Made by a program: the position numbers and the translations under genes
Part shown: one piece after another, positions 1 through 11,649 of the stretch
Layout: each line of letters starts with the position of its first letter
Numbering within the stretch: position 1 is the stretch's first letter
Source: Saccharum officinarum
Lineage: Eukaryota > Streptophyta > Magnoliopsida > Poales > Poaceae
Assembly: GCA_020631735.1 (NCBI GenBank)
Contig: CM036191.1
Span: 38,919,335 to 38,983,334 of the forward strand
Length of the DNA stretch: 64,000 nucleotides
Direction of reading: 5' to 3'
The notes under the pieces: model-generated
The model's input: the letters and a program-made list of their open reading frames with translations, nothing else
Told to the model about the DNA's origin: nothing
The model's database searches: none

Positions 1-532
1 TGGTTCGACTCAAAATATCTAGGGGCAAAACTGGGATTGTGTAATAGCCCTGTTAAATAGGATGAGAGAGCCTCCATCTCTCTCACCTCTTTCATTTTTC
101 CCTTTCTTCCTTCCTAGTTTCCCCCTCCCCTTAGGGTTCTTGTGAGAGAGGTCCATAAATTGAGAGATTTGTGTAAGAGCTCAAGATTTTGCGGTGGGAA
201 TGGTGGCCCTTACCACCTCGTGTCCTCTAGGATTCGATTTGTGATGAGCTTCTTGTGATTCACGTTTGGTTCCTCGTGTTCTTCCTCTTTCCCTTTTGTT
301 CTTGCCTTGATTCATCATTTTGAGAGCTTTTTGACTCGTTCTTTTTTATCTGAGATGAGACTAGGACGTGAAAGTTGTGTTCCGAGGAACATCCACCCTT
401 CTCTAGGGTCATGGTTATCACGGTGTCTGTGTTTGCTTCTTGGGGTTTGATTTTGGGACAGCGATCAAAAGTTTTGAAAGAAATTTAAGGCTCCCATTCA
501 CGCCCCCTCTGATCACCATTTCTAGTCCTTCA
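1..532 (+). repeat. 5' LTR (right-hand part) of the first copia element
   Basis: Bases 1-410 align with 8570-8989, sharing for example TAATAGCCCTGTTAAATAG and the CCACCTCGTGTCC stretch with scattered substitutions. It ends in CA at 531-532, two bases before the primer binding site. The true LTR start lies outside the window; the 3' copy suggests about 670 bp are missing on the left. Confidence 0.85.
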
Positions 533-534
533 AT

Positions 535-546
535 TGGTATCGAAGC
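535..546 (+). other. Primer binding site (initiator Met-tRNA type)
   Basis: TGGTATCGAAGC starts two bases after the LTR end. It resembles TGGTATCAGAGC, the complement of the plant initiator methionine tRNA 3' end used by copia elements, with small differences that fit decay. Confidence 0.75.
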
Positions 547-595
547 TGTTTAATGATCACTCTACCTTAATCGGTCTATGATCCTCGAAGGCGAC

Positions 596-2985
596 ATGGA
601 CCGTGGTTCCGGCAAACCACCGTTCTTCGATGGAACAAACTATCCCTATTGGAAGATCCGCATGTCCACACATCTTTAGGGGATCGATTGGCTTGTCTAG
701 GAGATTTACGAGGATCCTACTTACATTGTGCTTGAACCTCATGCCCATACCACTCAAGAACAAAAGGATCAGCACAACGCAAATAGTAGAGCTTGCAGTG
801 TTCTTTTCTCGAGTCTTTCTCTTCCAGAGTTTGAGAGAGTCTTCGATTGTGCGACAGCTCAGGACATTTGGGTGAGGCTTCAGAGCTATCACGAGGGAAC
901 CGTTCAGGTCAAAACTAGACTCTTTGAGATGTACAAGCATGAGTACGAGAACTTCTCTTAGTTGGATGGTGAGTCCATCGATGCCATGTTTTCTCGCTTT
1001 CAAACCATTGAAAACAAGATGCGAGCAAACAAGGCTCAGCTACCTTATGATGATCATGAGAGGGCTCTCAAGTTACTATATGCCCTAGATCGAAAGGTAT
1101 GGGTTGTGAAGGTGTCCGCTATCATTGAGTCCATGAACTATGACACTTTCACGGTGGATGAGCTATTCAGCAAGCTCAAGTCCACCGAGATCGACTACCA
1201 AACCCAAGCCAAGATCAAGAACCCCTCTGCACCAACTATGGCTTTAGTCTCAGGTAATAGCTCAAGTTCTTCAGCTAACCCTTCACATATGTCTTTTGCC
1301 CCGTCTTCTTTGGTGTCTGTCACAGAGGAGTAGTTGGAGGCTCTTGGGGACGACGAGCTGGTGTTGGTCATTAGCTAGTTTTCGTGGTTTCAAAACAACC
1401 GCTTGAACCGTAGGCGTGGTGGGGGTCCGAAGGAAGGATTCTATGGCTATGGAGACCCTAACCACTTTGTTGCCCACTACCCCAAGAAGAATAGGCACTC
1501 CTCCGATAAGTATGACTCCAGCAAGCGCAAGGACAAGGGCGAGTATACCTCTAAGCACAAGTCGAAGGGAGGATTTGATAAGGAGGCGCTCAAGAAGTAC
1601 TTCAAAAGGCCAAAGCCTAAGAGCGTACCTTCCTCGCCTTCCTCAACGACGATGAGTCCGAGAGAAAGCGCGAGGACAAGTTGACCGGGCTCTGCTTCAT
1701 CACCAGTTCCACTCATGGAGGGTTCTACACTATGGCTGTCGATGCCAAGGTGAAGGCCAACAAGGACATGGTTCTCATCGATGACGACACTACTGAGGTA
1801 ACACCTTCCGTCGACAATCTTGTTGTTGAGCTTGATATCATGACTGACACCTTGGTGAGCCAAGACAAGCTGTTAAAGTGTGCTGCTCGTGAGAGGAAAG
1901 AGTTTAAGGACAAGCTAAAAATCACGTTGAAGGAGCTTGAGGAAGCTAAGAAGGTTGCTGTAGTAGTGTTAGATGAGGTTGAGTGCGATGAGTGTGCTGT
2001 TCACATGTCCAACCTTACTGATTTGCAATCCAAGTATGTTGTTTTGCTTGATGAGAATGATGAGCTGAAGTCTAGGTCTGGCTTGTTGGGTGCGTGCAAG
2101 TCCTGCTCGGGCTTACAATCTGAGCTGGTAGAGAAGAATGCCAAGATCTCTGCTCTTGAGAAGGCCAGTTCAGATAGCACATGTGCTGTTAAGTGTGCAC
2201 GTTGTGAGAGTTTGGTGCTAGAGCTTGAGTCCTGCAGACACGGCAAGATGAGAACCAAGGAAGACAACACATACCTTCGGTCCATCTTGAGCTAGGTGTC
2301 TTGCAATGTGCCGCAGTTGGGCATAATGATGAGCCAATTCAGGCGGGGAACTGGTGCATCGGGTGTAGGCTTTGCTTTAGGTGAGAAAGGGGAAAGTGTC
2401 TATGGCAAGGTTGGTGAGTTCAGTGGTTTGAACCCAAGTGAGAAACCTTCCACTACTCCCAAGTTGATCAAAATCACTCCACCTAAGCCCACTCAGCCTG
2501 GTGTCAAAGATGGGGTGTTTGAAGAACCTCCAAAAGCTCCACCCCAAAAACAAGTTTGGGTTCCAAAACCTAACCATCTCAAGAACCCACTTGACACTCT
2601 ACCAAACATCTCTAAGGATCCCCTTCCTAAAGCCAAAAAGCCACCAAGAGTGAACCATACCCACAAGAGAGTGAGCCAACAACCACCTAGGAGAGAGGTG
2701 AGGTATCACTGTGACTACTGCCATAGGGATGGTCACCTTGCTGAGTTTTGCTTTAGGAGGAAGAGAGATGAGCGGCAAGAGTACGAGTTGAACAACCGGA
2801 ACATGTACCGCCCGCCCTATGGCGTACATGTGTCGCCTGTTCAGAGGCGCAGTGCTAGGCCAAGAGGTGCAATGCCTCAAGGCGCTAGGCCTCAAGTTGC
2901 GAGACCACGTGGTAGTCATGCCCGGCGAGGATCAGCTCGTGGTCAATATGACTTTGCACCCCATGGTGGTGGCTTTGGTTTTTAG
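596..2985 (+). pseudogene. gag region of first copia element
   Basis: The frame opens with ATG at 596 followed by a GKPPFFDGTNYPYWKIRM-like segment, the usual start of a copia Gag (capsid-like, nucleic-acid-packaging protein). It breaks quickly: TAG at about 677, another at 958-960 and another near 1331. Recognisable pieces continue at 962-1333, 1403-1684 (basic, Lys-rich), 1681-2295 (a long acidic, probably coiled-coil stretch with many Cys) and 2296-2985. The last piece carries a CCHC zinc knuckle, CDYCHRDGHLAEFC, around 2710-2755, followed by an Arg/Pro-rich tail. The combination of zinc knuckle, coiled coil and RG-rich tail is typical of Opie/Ji/SIRE Gag. At least four stops or frame changes mean no full protein can be made. 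Confidence 0.8.
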
Positions 2986-3169
2986 TCCCACAGCTCTAGA
3001 GGACCACGTTTTCCCCCACGTGGAGCCCGTTTTTCTTAAATGGGACATGGCATGTTTGGTGTTTTTCCTAACACTTTTCTAGGGCAAGTGAGCCAACACT
3101 GGTATCCTTCACAGTTTACTAACCCCAGTGCTACACCATTTGCTCATCTCATGTCCTTCTATTGATGCA

Positions 3170-4410
3170 GGACGGAGGCCTAGAGAACACATGGCTCATT
3201 GATTCTGGCTATTCGTGCCACATAACCGAAAGTTCAAAATGGTTCTCCAGCCTCGACCCCGTGCAATGTAAGAAGTACATCACATTTGGGGGACAATAGC
3301 AAAGGTAAGGTGCTTTCTCATGGGATCATTCGGGTCAATGAGAGTTTTATCTTGAAGGATGTTGCTTTGGTTTCGAATTTGTATTTTAATTTGCTTTCAG
3401 TTTCGCAACTCCTTCAGGATGGCTTTGAAGTGCGCTTTAAGACCGGCTTGTCTTGAGTTCTTGATTCCTAGGGAAATCTTGTTTGCTAGATTGTCCCTTT
3501 TGGCTGTGTCTTTCGAGCTGATTTTTCTCACACTTTTGGCTCTTCTCGATGTTTGGTGGCCGGATCCTCCTGTGAGCTTTGAAAGTGGCATAGGAGACTA
3601 GGCCACTTGAGTTTTGACTTACTAGCTAGGTTGAGCTCACTTGACTTAATCTGAGGATTGCCCAAGTTAAAATTTGAAAAGGATTTGGTTTGCCACCCTT
3701 GTCATCATGGGAAGATGGTTGCTGCTTCTCACCCACTTGTGAAGCAAGTCACGACCAACGAACCCGGCGAGTTACTTCATATGGACATAGTTGGTCCAGC
3801 TCGGGTTCGGTCAGATGGTGGAAACTAGTACATTCTAGTGATTGTGGATGACTTTCCTCGCTACTCTTGGGTGTTTTTCATGGAGAGTAAGGATGAGGCT
3901 TTTTCACATGCTCGGGATTTGATTCTTCGATTGCAAAATGAGTTCTCTAAGAATGCCATGAGAGCGATTCGTAGTGACAATGGCACAAAATTCAAGAATA
4001 CTCATTTTGAAACCTGTTGTGCTTCTTTGGGCCTCGAGCACTAGTTTTTCTCTCCTTATGTTCCTCAACAGAATAGTGTTGTTGAGCACAAGAATCGGAC
4101 CCTTGTTGAGATGGCTAGGATGATGCTCGATGAGCATAGGACTCCTAGGAGATATTTGGCTAAAGCGATCAACACCGCATGCTATGTTTCAAATCACATT
4201 TTCCTTCAAGCTTTAATGAAAAAGACTTCTTATGAATTGTGATTCAGACGACCACCCAAGGTAAGCCACTTTAGAGTGTTTGGGTGCAAATGCTTCATCT
4301 TAAAACAAGGTAATTTAGACAAGTTTGAGTCTCGATCCTCTAATGGTATTTTTCTCGGTTATGCTTCACATTATCATGCTTATCGTGTACTTAACCTTGA
4401 AACTTAGTTG
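3170..4410 (+). pseudogene. Protease and integrase remnants of first copia element
   Basis: The aspartic protease active site is seen near 3192-3230 as LIDSGYSCH (D-S-G). The integrase core follows: LLHMDIVGPARV near 3774-3815 supplies the first catalytic Asp, AIRSDNGTKFKN at 3964-4000 the second, and VVEHKNRTLVEM near 4078-4115 the Glu. The downstream FRVFGCKCFILK and GIFLGYASH segments are the usual integrase C-terminal region. In-frame stops occur at about 3826, 4042 and 4240. Integrase inserts the cDNA into host DNA; this copy cannot do so. Confidence 0.85.
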
Positions 4411-4757
4411 TAGAGACTGATGAGGTCACTTTTGATGAGACCATGCCTTGTTCTGTTCCTGTATTTGAAAGTGCAGGTGATCAGGAGATCGGTGAGAGCC
4501 TCTTTGTTGAGGAGAATGAGAAAGATGTTGATTGGGGAGATGCCGAGTTGACCTCTTCGGCTGCTCTAGTTGATTCTGCGACAACTACTTCGGCTCATGG
4601 TCCCGACCCGTCTTCCTCAACTACTTGGGGTCCGCACGAGCTGCCTTCTCAGCCTACGCAGGCTGCACCTGAGGAGGCCCTAGCTGCTGTTGATGGGGAG
4701 GCGACTTCTTCGAGAGAAGCACCTCGGCACTTTCAGTGTCGCCACCCGCCTTAGACC

Positions 4758-6367
4758 ATGATCGGCGACATCGACCATCAAGTCACGCGGTCTAGGTCAT
4801 ATCACATTTCACACTTCGCTCATTCTGCTTTCATAGCTTCTTTTGAGCCTCAAGATATTGGACACGCTCTATCTAATGCCAATTGGGTCAATGATATGCA
4901 TGAAGAGTTAGAGAACTTTGAGCGGAGCCAAGGGTGGGTTTTAGTTCCATCTCCACCAGATTGCTACCCCATAGGTACAAAGTGGGTTTACAAAAACAAA
5001 CAGAGTGAGGATGGGGTGGTAGTGAGAAACAAGGCAAGATTGATGGCTCAGGGTTTTTGCCAAAAAGAGGGAATAGACTATGAAGAAACCTTTGCTCCTG
5101 TTGCCCGTCTAGAAGCTATTAGGATCTTTTTAGCATTTGTAGCTTCGAAAGGGTTCAAGTTGTATTAGATGGACATGAAGAGTGCCTTCTTGAACGGGTA
5201 CATAGAGGAAGAGGTTTATGTGAGGCAACCCCCTGGCTTTGAAAATCCTAAGTTTCTCAACCATGTTTTTAAACTCCACAAAGCCTTGTATGGTTTGAAA
5301 CAAGCCCTAAGAGTTTGGTATGAGCATTTGAAAGCCTTCTTGCTTGATAAGGGTTTTAGGATGGGTTCTGTAGATAAGACTTTATTTCTCCTCAAGCAAG
5401 GCACTGACACCCTTTTGGTTCAGATATACATGGATGATATAATTTTTGGTGGCTCTTCTCATGCTCTTGTTGCCAAGTTTACAGATACTATGAGCAGGGA
5501 ATTTGAGATGAGGCATGATGGGTGAATTGACTTTCTTCCTTGGGCTGCAAATTAAGCAAACTCGCGAGGGGACGTTCGTGCACCAAGGCAAGTACACCAA
5601 GGACGTGCTCAAGAAATTAGATATGGGTGAGGCCAAGCCTCTTTCGACGCTCATGTCGACCACGACGGCCCTGGATAAGGACAAGGAGGGAGAAGCCATG
5701 GACCAGAAGGAGTACCAAAGCATGATAGGATCCTTGCTGTACATGACGGCGAGAGACCGGACATCTAGTTTGCGGTCTACTTGTGCACGTGCTTTCAGTC
5801 TTCGCCACGCACGTCTCATCGTCAAGCTATCAAGGGGATCCTTAGGTACCTTTGTTTCACACCGAGTTTGGTATTTGGTTTTTGGACTCCTCCTCTTTCT
5901 CTTTGCGGTATTCTGATGCGGATTATGCTGATTGTCATGTTGAGAGAAAGTCCACTTCGGGGACTTGTCAGTTTCTTGGATCTTCTCTTGTGTCTTAGTC
6001 TTCTCGCAAGTAGTCTAGCATTGCCCAATCCACCATAGAAGCTGAGTATGTTGCTGCTGCTGCTTGTTGCTCCCAGTTGCTTTGGATGATAGCTACTCTG
6101 AGAGACTTTGGGTTAGAGTTTAGGCGAGTACCTTTATTTTGTGACAGCACCAGTGCCATAAGCGTAGCCAAAAACCCAGTCCTCCACTCAAAGACAAAGC
6201 ACATAGAAGTTCGCTTTCACTTCTTATGTGACCACTATGAGAAAGGTGATATCGATCTGCACCACATTGATACCCAAAACCAGCTTGCAGATATCTTCAC
6301 CAAACCACTTGACCAAGCCCAGTTTGCTTGCTTGCGAGGGGAGCTTGGAGTTTGTTTCCCTTTTTAG
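4758..6367 (+). pseudogene. Reverse transcriptase-RNase H remnant of first copia element
   Basis: This is the RVT_2 family copia polymerase. Visible motifs are [63 protein letters not shown] and the catalytic block QIYMDDIIFG near 5424-5455. A TAG at 5166-5168 falls exactly between FKLY and MDMKSAFLNG, and a frame change near 5515 separates RT from the connection and RNase H part. The RNase H end is read at 6077-6367, with FCDSTSAISVAKNPV, KHIEVRFHFL and QLADIFTKPLD, and stops at 6364-6366. The many breaks mark an old copy. Confidence 0.9.
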
Positions 6368-7892
6368 TGGAGGGGAACTCTGGTTGTCATATTCTAGTTT
6401 TGCTTTTCTTTGTAGCTTAGCTTTTGGCTTTGTCTTTTGTATCATATTGCATTTTGCATTTCATTTCATCATGTACTATAGTGCATTTTGAGCTTCATGA
6501 CTATAGTGATTAGATTGAAATTATGCTCTATGTGGGATGTTATGAATGTACATGATGGTGTTTTGGCTTAGGCTCCTTTTGATCAATTGATGCATGTTAT
6601 GAGCTAAGCTTGTTTTCCAATCCATGAACTTGGTTAAAAATTGCTGAAACATGAAAATTGTTCACCGCTGAGTTGGCACCTAGCATGTGTAGGACTTGTT
6701 GAGATCCCTGATGCTATCACTTATATGCTAGGTTGCTACGTCTCATGTTTTGACTTACTCACTTGCTTGGACAACTTAGAGGTTCTTGTACTAAAATTTG
6801 AAAATCAGGCTAAGTGATGAGAAAAGATCGAGATGGGTCTATATTGTCCCACGTCAAGGTATCGAGACTGCTTCCAATTGCACATTTGGATGAACTTAAG
6901 CCTTGTAGTGGATGCCGAAACCATTGTCTTAAGCTTCTGATTTTCTATGACATAGGCTTGGCATGGTTGCTAAGTTAGGCTTGACGGTACAGATAACCTC
7001 TCGCACACACATGTTTTGACTAATTTTTGTGTTACGCTGCAAACTCTAATAAAATTAAAATTTAATGAAAACACAAGTCTTAGGTTCGTCGTTGACATGA
7101 TGTGTGACCGTTGTTTGGGGTAGTTCACCTTGTATACACTTGTTAGCACTGGGTTGATTTCCAACTTATACCTGCTATGTGCTACTTTCAGTGGTGAGCC
7201 CCTTCTTGAAATTGCTCAAAATTGATTCAATGCCATATTTCGTTTCACTTGATTAGTTTGAGCATTTGCTTGCACTTGTACTTGATGCTACACACAAATA
7301 ACAGCACCAGCTAGAGCATCTTTTTAATTTGCTTACTATACTCCTGAAGCTTTTGCATTCCTGCATCCTTTGCATTCATAGCATGTTTTGAGAGGGAGTT
7401 GTAGTCTTTGGGCTTTAGCTTGATAAGTGCATGTGTCAACAAGGGGGAGAAATAACACATGACTCCGAGAGAGAGATCACACTCCAAGGGGGAGAGACAC
7501 ACAAAAGGGGAGAGATACCAAATCTACCTCATGTTGAGTGCATGCATTCATCTGGGAGATTGCATTTGTTTAGGGGGAGTTGCATTTGAGTTGCTTCTGC
7601 TAGATGTGTTGAGCCTTTGCATCTTCTAGAGGGTCTAGCTGCTTTTTCTGGCTTTTTGAGTTTTGCTAGTGGTGTTGAGCCCGTTGCCTCTTTTTGAGGA
7701 CTAGCTGTGTTTTACTTGGTTGTGTCGAGTCGTTGCCCATGTCTTTGGGGACCAAGTTTTGCTCATTTCAAAAGACCCTGTTTTGGCTTTTCTTTGGCTT
7801 TTGGTCATTTGGGTGAGCTCCTTGTTTTTTTCTTCTTCTTCTTTTTCTTTTGCTCAAGCTGTTCGTGTCTTGGTGTTGACAATGCACTCATC
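6368..7892 (+). other. 3' non-coding region of first copia element
   Basis: No ORF with recognisable content is present between the RNase H stop and the purine tract. Repeated GGGGGAG purine clusters occur (about 7440-7580 and 7893). Long untranslated or env-position spacers here are usual for SIRE/Opie-Ji elements, and I see no env-like ORF. Confidence 0.65.
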
Positions 7893-7903
7893 AAGGGGGA
7901 GAT
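7893..7903 (+). other. Polypurine tract of first copia element
   Basis: AAGGGGGAGAT sits immediately before the inferred 3' LTR and is the usual primer for plus-strand DNA synthesis. The same sequence adjoins the LTR of the other SIRE-type elements in this window (plus strand 48452-48465, and minus strand at 37861-37874). Confidence 0.75.
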
Positions 7904-8989
7904 TACGAATACAAGGTTGATATGTGCCCTTGTGGTTCGTTTTGTGATGAGTGATTGTCAACATGATCCACGACCTAGGTTGAGTTGGTGACTAACCATG
8001 GCGTGAGTTGGGTTGTGCGACATGTCTCTTGGCTTGTGGTGTGTAGGTGTGGAGCTCGGAGGCGGTGGTCGACGGCGAAGTGAAGGTCAAGTAGGGACGT
8101 GCTGTGCCGATGGACCGAGAGCGGTGAAGGGCGGACGTGAGGCTTGGACCGAGGGACTAGGAGGCCGGGTGACCAGCCATGGTGGCTAACTTCTGGGACA
8201 TCGACAAGCGCAAGTGTTCATGGGAGTGACCGTGTTGACCGGAGTCAAGACAGAGGATGTGCAAGTCGAGTGGGGCTCAAAGGACTTGGCAGCCGGCTGG
8301 TCGAGGACGGTGGTGACACGTGTCGAGCGGCGGGGGACGTGTTTGTAGTATGCTACTCGTGAGCGGGTCTAGTGGTTTAGGCCTCAAAACCATCGGTGGC
8401 CGGTTTACGGGTTTGGGCCTCAAAACTCGGGCGGAGGTTCCGAGGAGGAATGGACGACACGTGGCGGCATCGAGGAGTTCGCGTCGAGGTGAACCTATCT
8501 CATGAAGGGCGCAGTGGCTGTCAGATGAAGATTAACTCGGGTTGGACCATAGCGCCCTTGGGTCAAGTGGTTTGGCTCAAAATATTTAGGAGTAAAACTG
8601 GGATTGTGTAATAGCCCTGTTAAATAGAATGAGAGAGCCCCCATCTCCCTCACCTCTTTCATTTTTCCCTTTCTTCCTTCCTAGTTTCCCCCTCCCCTTA
8701 GGGTTCATGTGAGCGAGGTCCACAAATTAAGAGATTTGTGCAAGAACTCAAGATTTTGCTGCGGGAATGGTGGCCCTTACCACCTCGTGTCCTTCGGGAT
8801 TCGATTTGTGATGAGCTTCGTGTGATTCGTATTTTGTTCTTCGCATTCTTCCTCTTTTCCCTTTCGTTCTCTTGTCTTTTGGTTTTCTTGTGGAGTGTCT
8901 CGTTTTCTTGTCTTTTGGTTTGGTGTTCTCCCGTTCTTTGTTCCGCTTGCTTTGTGGTGATCCGCTGTGTTCCAAGAGAACATCCACCC
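7904..8989 (+). repeat. 3' LTR of first copia element, right end lost
   Basis: It starts just after the purine tract, where TG has become TA (TACGAATACAAGG). The part from 8570 to 8989 aligns with 1-410. Similarity stops after CATCCACCC at about 8989, whereas the 5' LTR continues a further ~140 bp, so the end is deleted or replaced. Confidence 0.7.
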
Positions 8990-9582
8990 GGTTGCTGCAG
9001 ATTTTGGTCATACACGTTGATGTTCCGCTTGCTTTGCAGGTATGGTCAATTGATATGGTTGAAACTGGAAAGACCTTGACGAACACTAGTGTTACGTCAT
9101 ACACGTTGCTGCAGATTTTTTTTATTTTTCTTAACAATGCAATCGTCACACGTACAAAGGGAACAGAACACAGCGACCGGTCCATCCACTAGAAGAAATC
9201 AAAATGCGATGTGAAGTCAACGTGGAATGGAAACTAGGTTCGGTTGCAGTATGAAACAAGAGATTTTAGAGCGTATTAACTCGTACAGGAGCCCATCAAT
9301 ATCTCACTAATGCAGTAAAGTTTGTTACCCACGGTTATGATTGATTTGAAGAACCGGTTTCTTCACCCACCTCTGCATAAGTTTCTTATTTTGAAACCAG
9401 GCTCTCAGGCCTTTTAATTGACCGAAGGCTCATCAGAAATATGAGCCACCAAGTTTTGTACAAAAGCAGGTACCGGGTACTCCTAGGTCTCTTGCATCCC
9501 TACACTCCAACTCATGCCTAAACTGGCTATCTCATGCACAAACAGAGTTACAATTTCTGGGAATATAAAAGCACTCAAAATA
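8990..9582. other. Unassigned stretch between elements
   Basis: No supported gene. A small internal duplication (GTTGCTGCAGATTTT at 8991 and again near 9105, each beside CATACACGTTG) suggests debris of a repeat. Confidence 0.4.
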
Positions 9583-11580
9583 GTTTGTGCAAGGTATCTA
9601 TGTATGGACTGTGAATTATAACCCGGAAAACGAAAACGCCCCCATGTCGTCCTCACGGGCGACATGGGCGGCCGGCGACTCCACCAGCCTCCACCCCCTC
9701 ACACCCCCTATTTCCCACCTCGCCACCGCTAGAGCTGGCCGCTGGAGTGCTGCGCGGCTGCTAGGAATGCGGCGGCGGGGCGTTTCCCCCGATTTCGAAG
9801 ACGTGCGGCCGCTTCGGACGATTGCGGCACAGTTCGGCGTGAGGAAGCTGCGGGAGGAGGCTGCCATGGCGGCGTCTCGGGCGGATCCGGCGTGCTAGCA
9901 CCTGGATCCGGTCGGGCTAGGGCCTGGAAGGTGGTGCAGGTCCTTCGGTGGCCGACCATGGCACCTCGGTTGGGGGCCCTACCCTTTCCTATCCGGTTCT
10001 TTATGGGGAGCTGGCCGCCACCGCTCAGTAGCCCGCTGGAGCGACGCAGCGTAGATCCGGTGGTCCCGAGGCCTGGTATGCACGGACCGAGCGTTGGGGC
10101 GGACGGCGAGGCGGCCATGGCGGCGGTGGTGCCAACCCGGGCCGGCAGATCCAGATACATGGTGGTCAGATCCGGCATCCCCTGAGCAATGTCGGCCTAC
10201 GCACACGGCGCAGTGGCATTGCGGGCACAGCGGCGCGAAGATGCGAGGAGCTGGCCATGGTGGCCGGGCTCGCACTCGCGCTCACGCTCGTGGTGGACGC
10301 GGCCACGGAGACCGTGGGCGAGGCAGAGCTCCGGGACGTGTTCGCGGTGTCCGTTGTGTTGGCCTTGGCAGAGGCGTCCGGGCTGGCGCTCGAAGTCCGT
10401 GCTGCTGAGGGATGGTTGGTTGGTGGTGCTGATGCTTGCGCGGCAGCAGCCCGGCCTGTTGGCGGAGGTGGTGCAGCTCTGCAAGGGGCTGCTCCGCAAG
10501 GGTTTCCTCGTTACATGCTGGAGCATTCCGTGGTGTCCAGTGTTGGTCAGGTTGACGGTGGCTCTGACGACCAGCGCTGCATTAATCTTGGATGCGGCAG
10601 CGGCAGCTGGCCTACGGCGACCCACCTCAACCGTGGCCACAGTGGCGGGCCTCGCTTACCGATGGTCAGGTTCGGCGGGGCTGCGGGGGCTCGTTTGCTT
10701 GGCGAGGAGCTTTGGTTACATTGGTGGCAACAATGCAGACCTGCTGCTATCTGTGGAGTTCAGCGGAAAGGTTTGGCTGCAGTGCTTGTACAAATGTCTT
10801 GGGGAGCAGAGCCTTCCTCTAGGAGCGATCTCCGGTGGGCTGGCATCTTTTGGTTGGCTGCGGTCTCCTCGACCGGTGCGGTTGTGACTGGCCACGCATG
10901 TCTGTGGCCAACTCGCCGCCGCTATGATAACCAACGGATGGCGGCTCCTTGAAGACAGCAGCTTGCGTGGGGATGCTCGTGGTTTCTCTAGACGCTTGTA
11001 GGGAGCCAAGGTGCATCAGCATGGATGGCGCTTCCCACGGTGGCCAATGCCATTTAAGATGAAGGCGGCCCTTGCGGCTGGCGTGGCGGCGGAAGGTCAC
11101 GCATGTCTGTGACCTTACCATTGCCGCAGCAATCTCTTGCTGGTGGCAATTGGCTGTGGTCATCCACGATGTGAGTGGTTTGGGCTTGGGTGTCGGGGGT
11201 TATTGGGCGAAGGACCTGCTTGGCCCTTTGGCTTAGGACGACAATGGTGACGCCTTTGGTAGCACGTCCCACGTTGGAGGCATTATCGTGTTGCCCCCTT
11301 ACCCTTTAGGAGTATGGTTGAAAAACCTTGTTCTCCTTTCGGCATTGATGACATCTACGGATGTCGTTCTCCTCCTTGGAGGCATCGCTGTGGAAAGCTA
11401 CTCCCCCTTCTAGTCTACATCTCCTGGTGCTTTTGAGGATCATGGGCTTTGTGTTCCTTGCGGTAGTGGGTTTGTCGTTGCCTCCTTTGTGAGGTTGTTG
11501 TTTTTGGGTTTTTCATTATAACTACTTCTTCTCTATTAATACATGCCCGGCATATTTGTGTCGCTGGCTCTTCAAAAAAA
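9583..11580 (+). mobile_element. GC-rich poly-A-tailed element, probably non-LTR retrotransposon-derived
   Basis: The block is sharply GC-rich compared with both sides, starting near 9640. It ends in a pyrimidine-rich, T-rich tail region (11500-11570) and a short A run at 11573-11580. Similar sequence lies on both sides, AAGCACTCAAAAT at about 9568-9581 and AAGCACCACTCAAAAT at about 11577-11592, and may be a decayed target-site duplication. Its ORFs (for example 10189-10887 and 10257-10952) are low-complexity Ala/Gly/Arg-rich products of GC bias with no recognisable domain. A poly-A tail with flanking duplication points to a LINE or SINE-like mechanism, but no reverse transcriptase is present in it. 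The element class is uncertain. Confidence 0.45.
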
Positions 11581-11649
11581 GCACCACTCAAAATGGTAAA
11601 AGTTCTCTCGAACCAGCGATCAAATATCCTGAAAGATCACCCACGTCGG

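Larger units (their letters stand above)
1..8989 (+). mobile_element. Degenerate Ty1-copia retrotransposon (SIRE/Opie-Ji type), 5' LTR truncated by window
   Basis: An LTR fragment at 1-532 matches 8570-8989 closely, and between them lie, in copia order, gag, protease, integrase, reverse transcriptase and RNase H remnants on the plus strand. A Met-tRNA-type primer site follows the left LTR and a purine tract precedes the right LTR. Integrase upstream of RT places it in Ty1-copia. The long gag with a zinc knuckle and the ~1.5-kb untranslated stretch after RNase H fit the SIRE/Maximus group (Opie, Ji), a lineage call made from memory of the family. Many in-frame stops and frame changes make it non-autonomous. 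The 5' LTR continues left of the window, and about 140 bp of the 3' LTR end is missing or replaced after 8989. Confidence 0.9.

Noticed and set aside
10189..10952. Overlapping ORFs of 230 aa in several frames
   Set aside because: GC-rich composition keeps all frames open; the products are Ala/Gly/Arg-rich with no recognisable domain.
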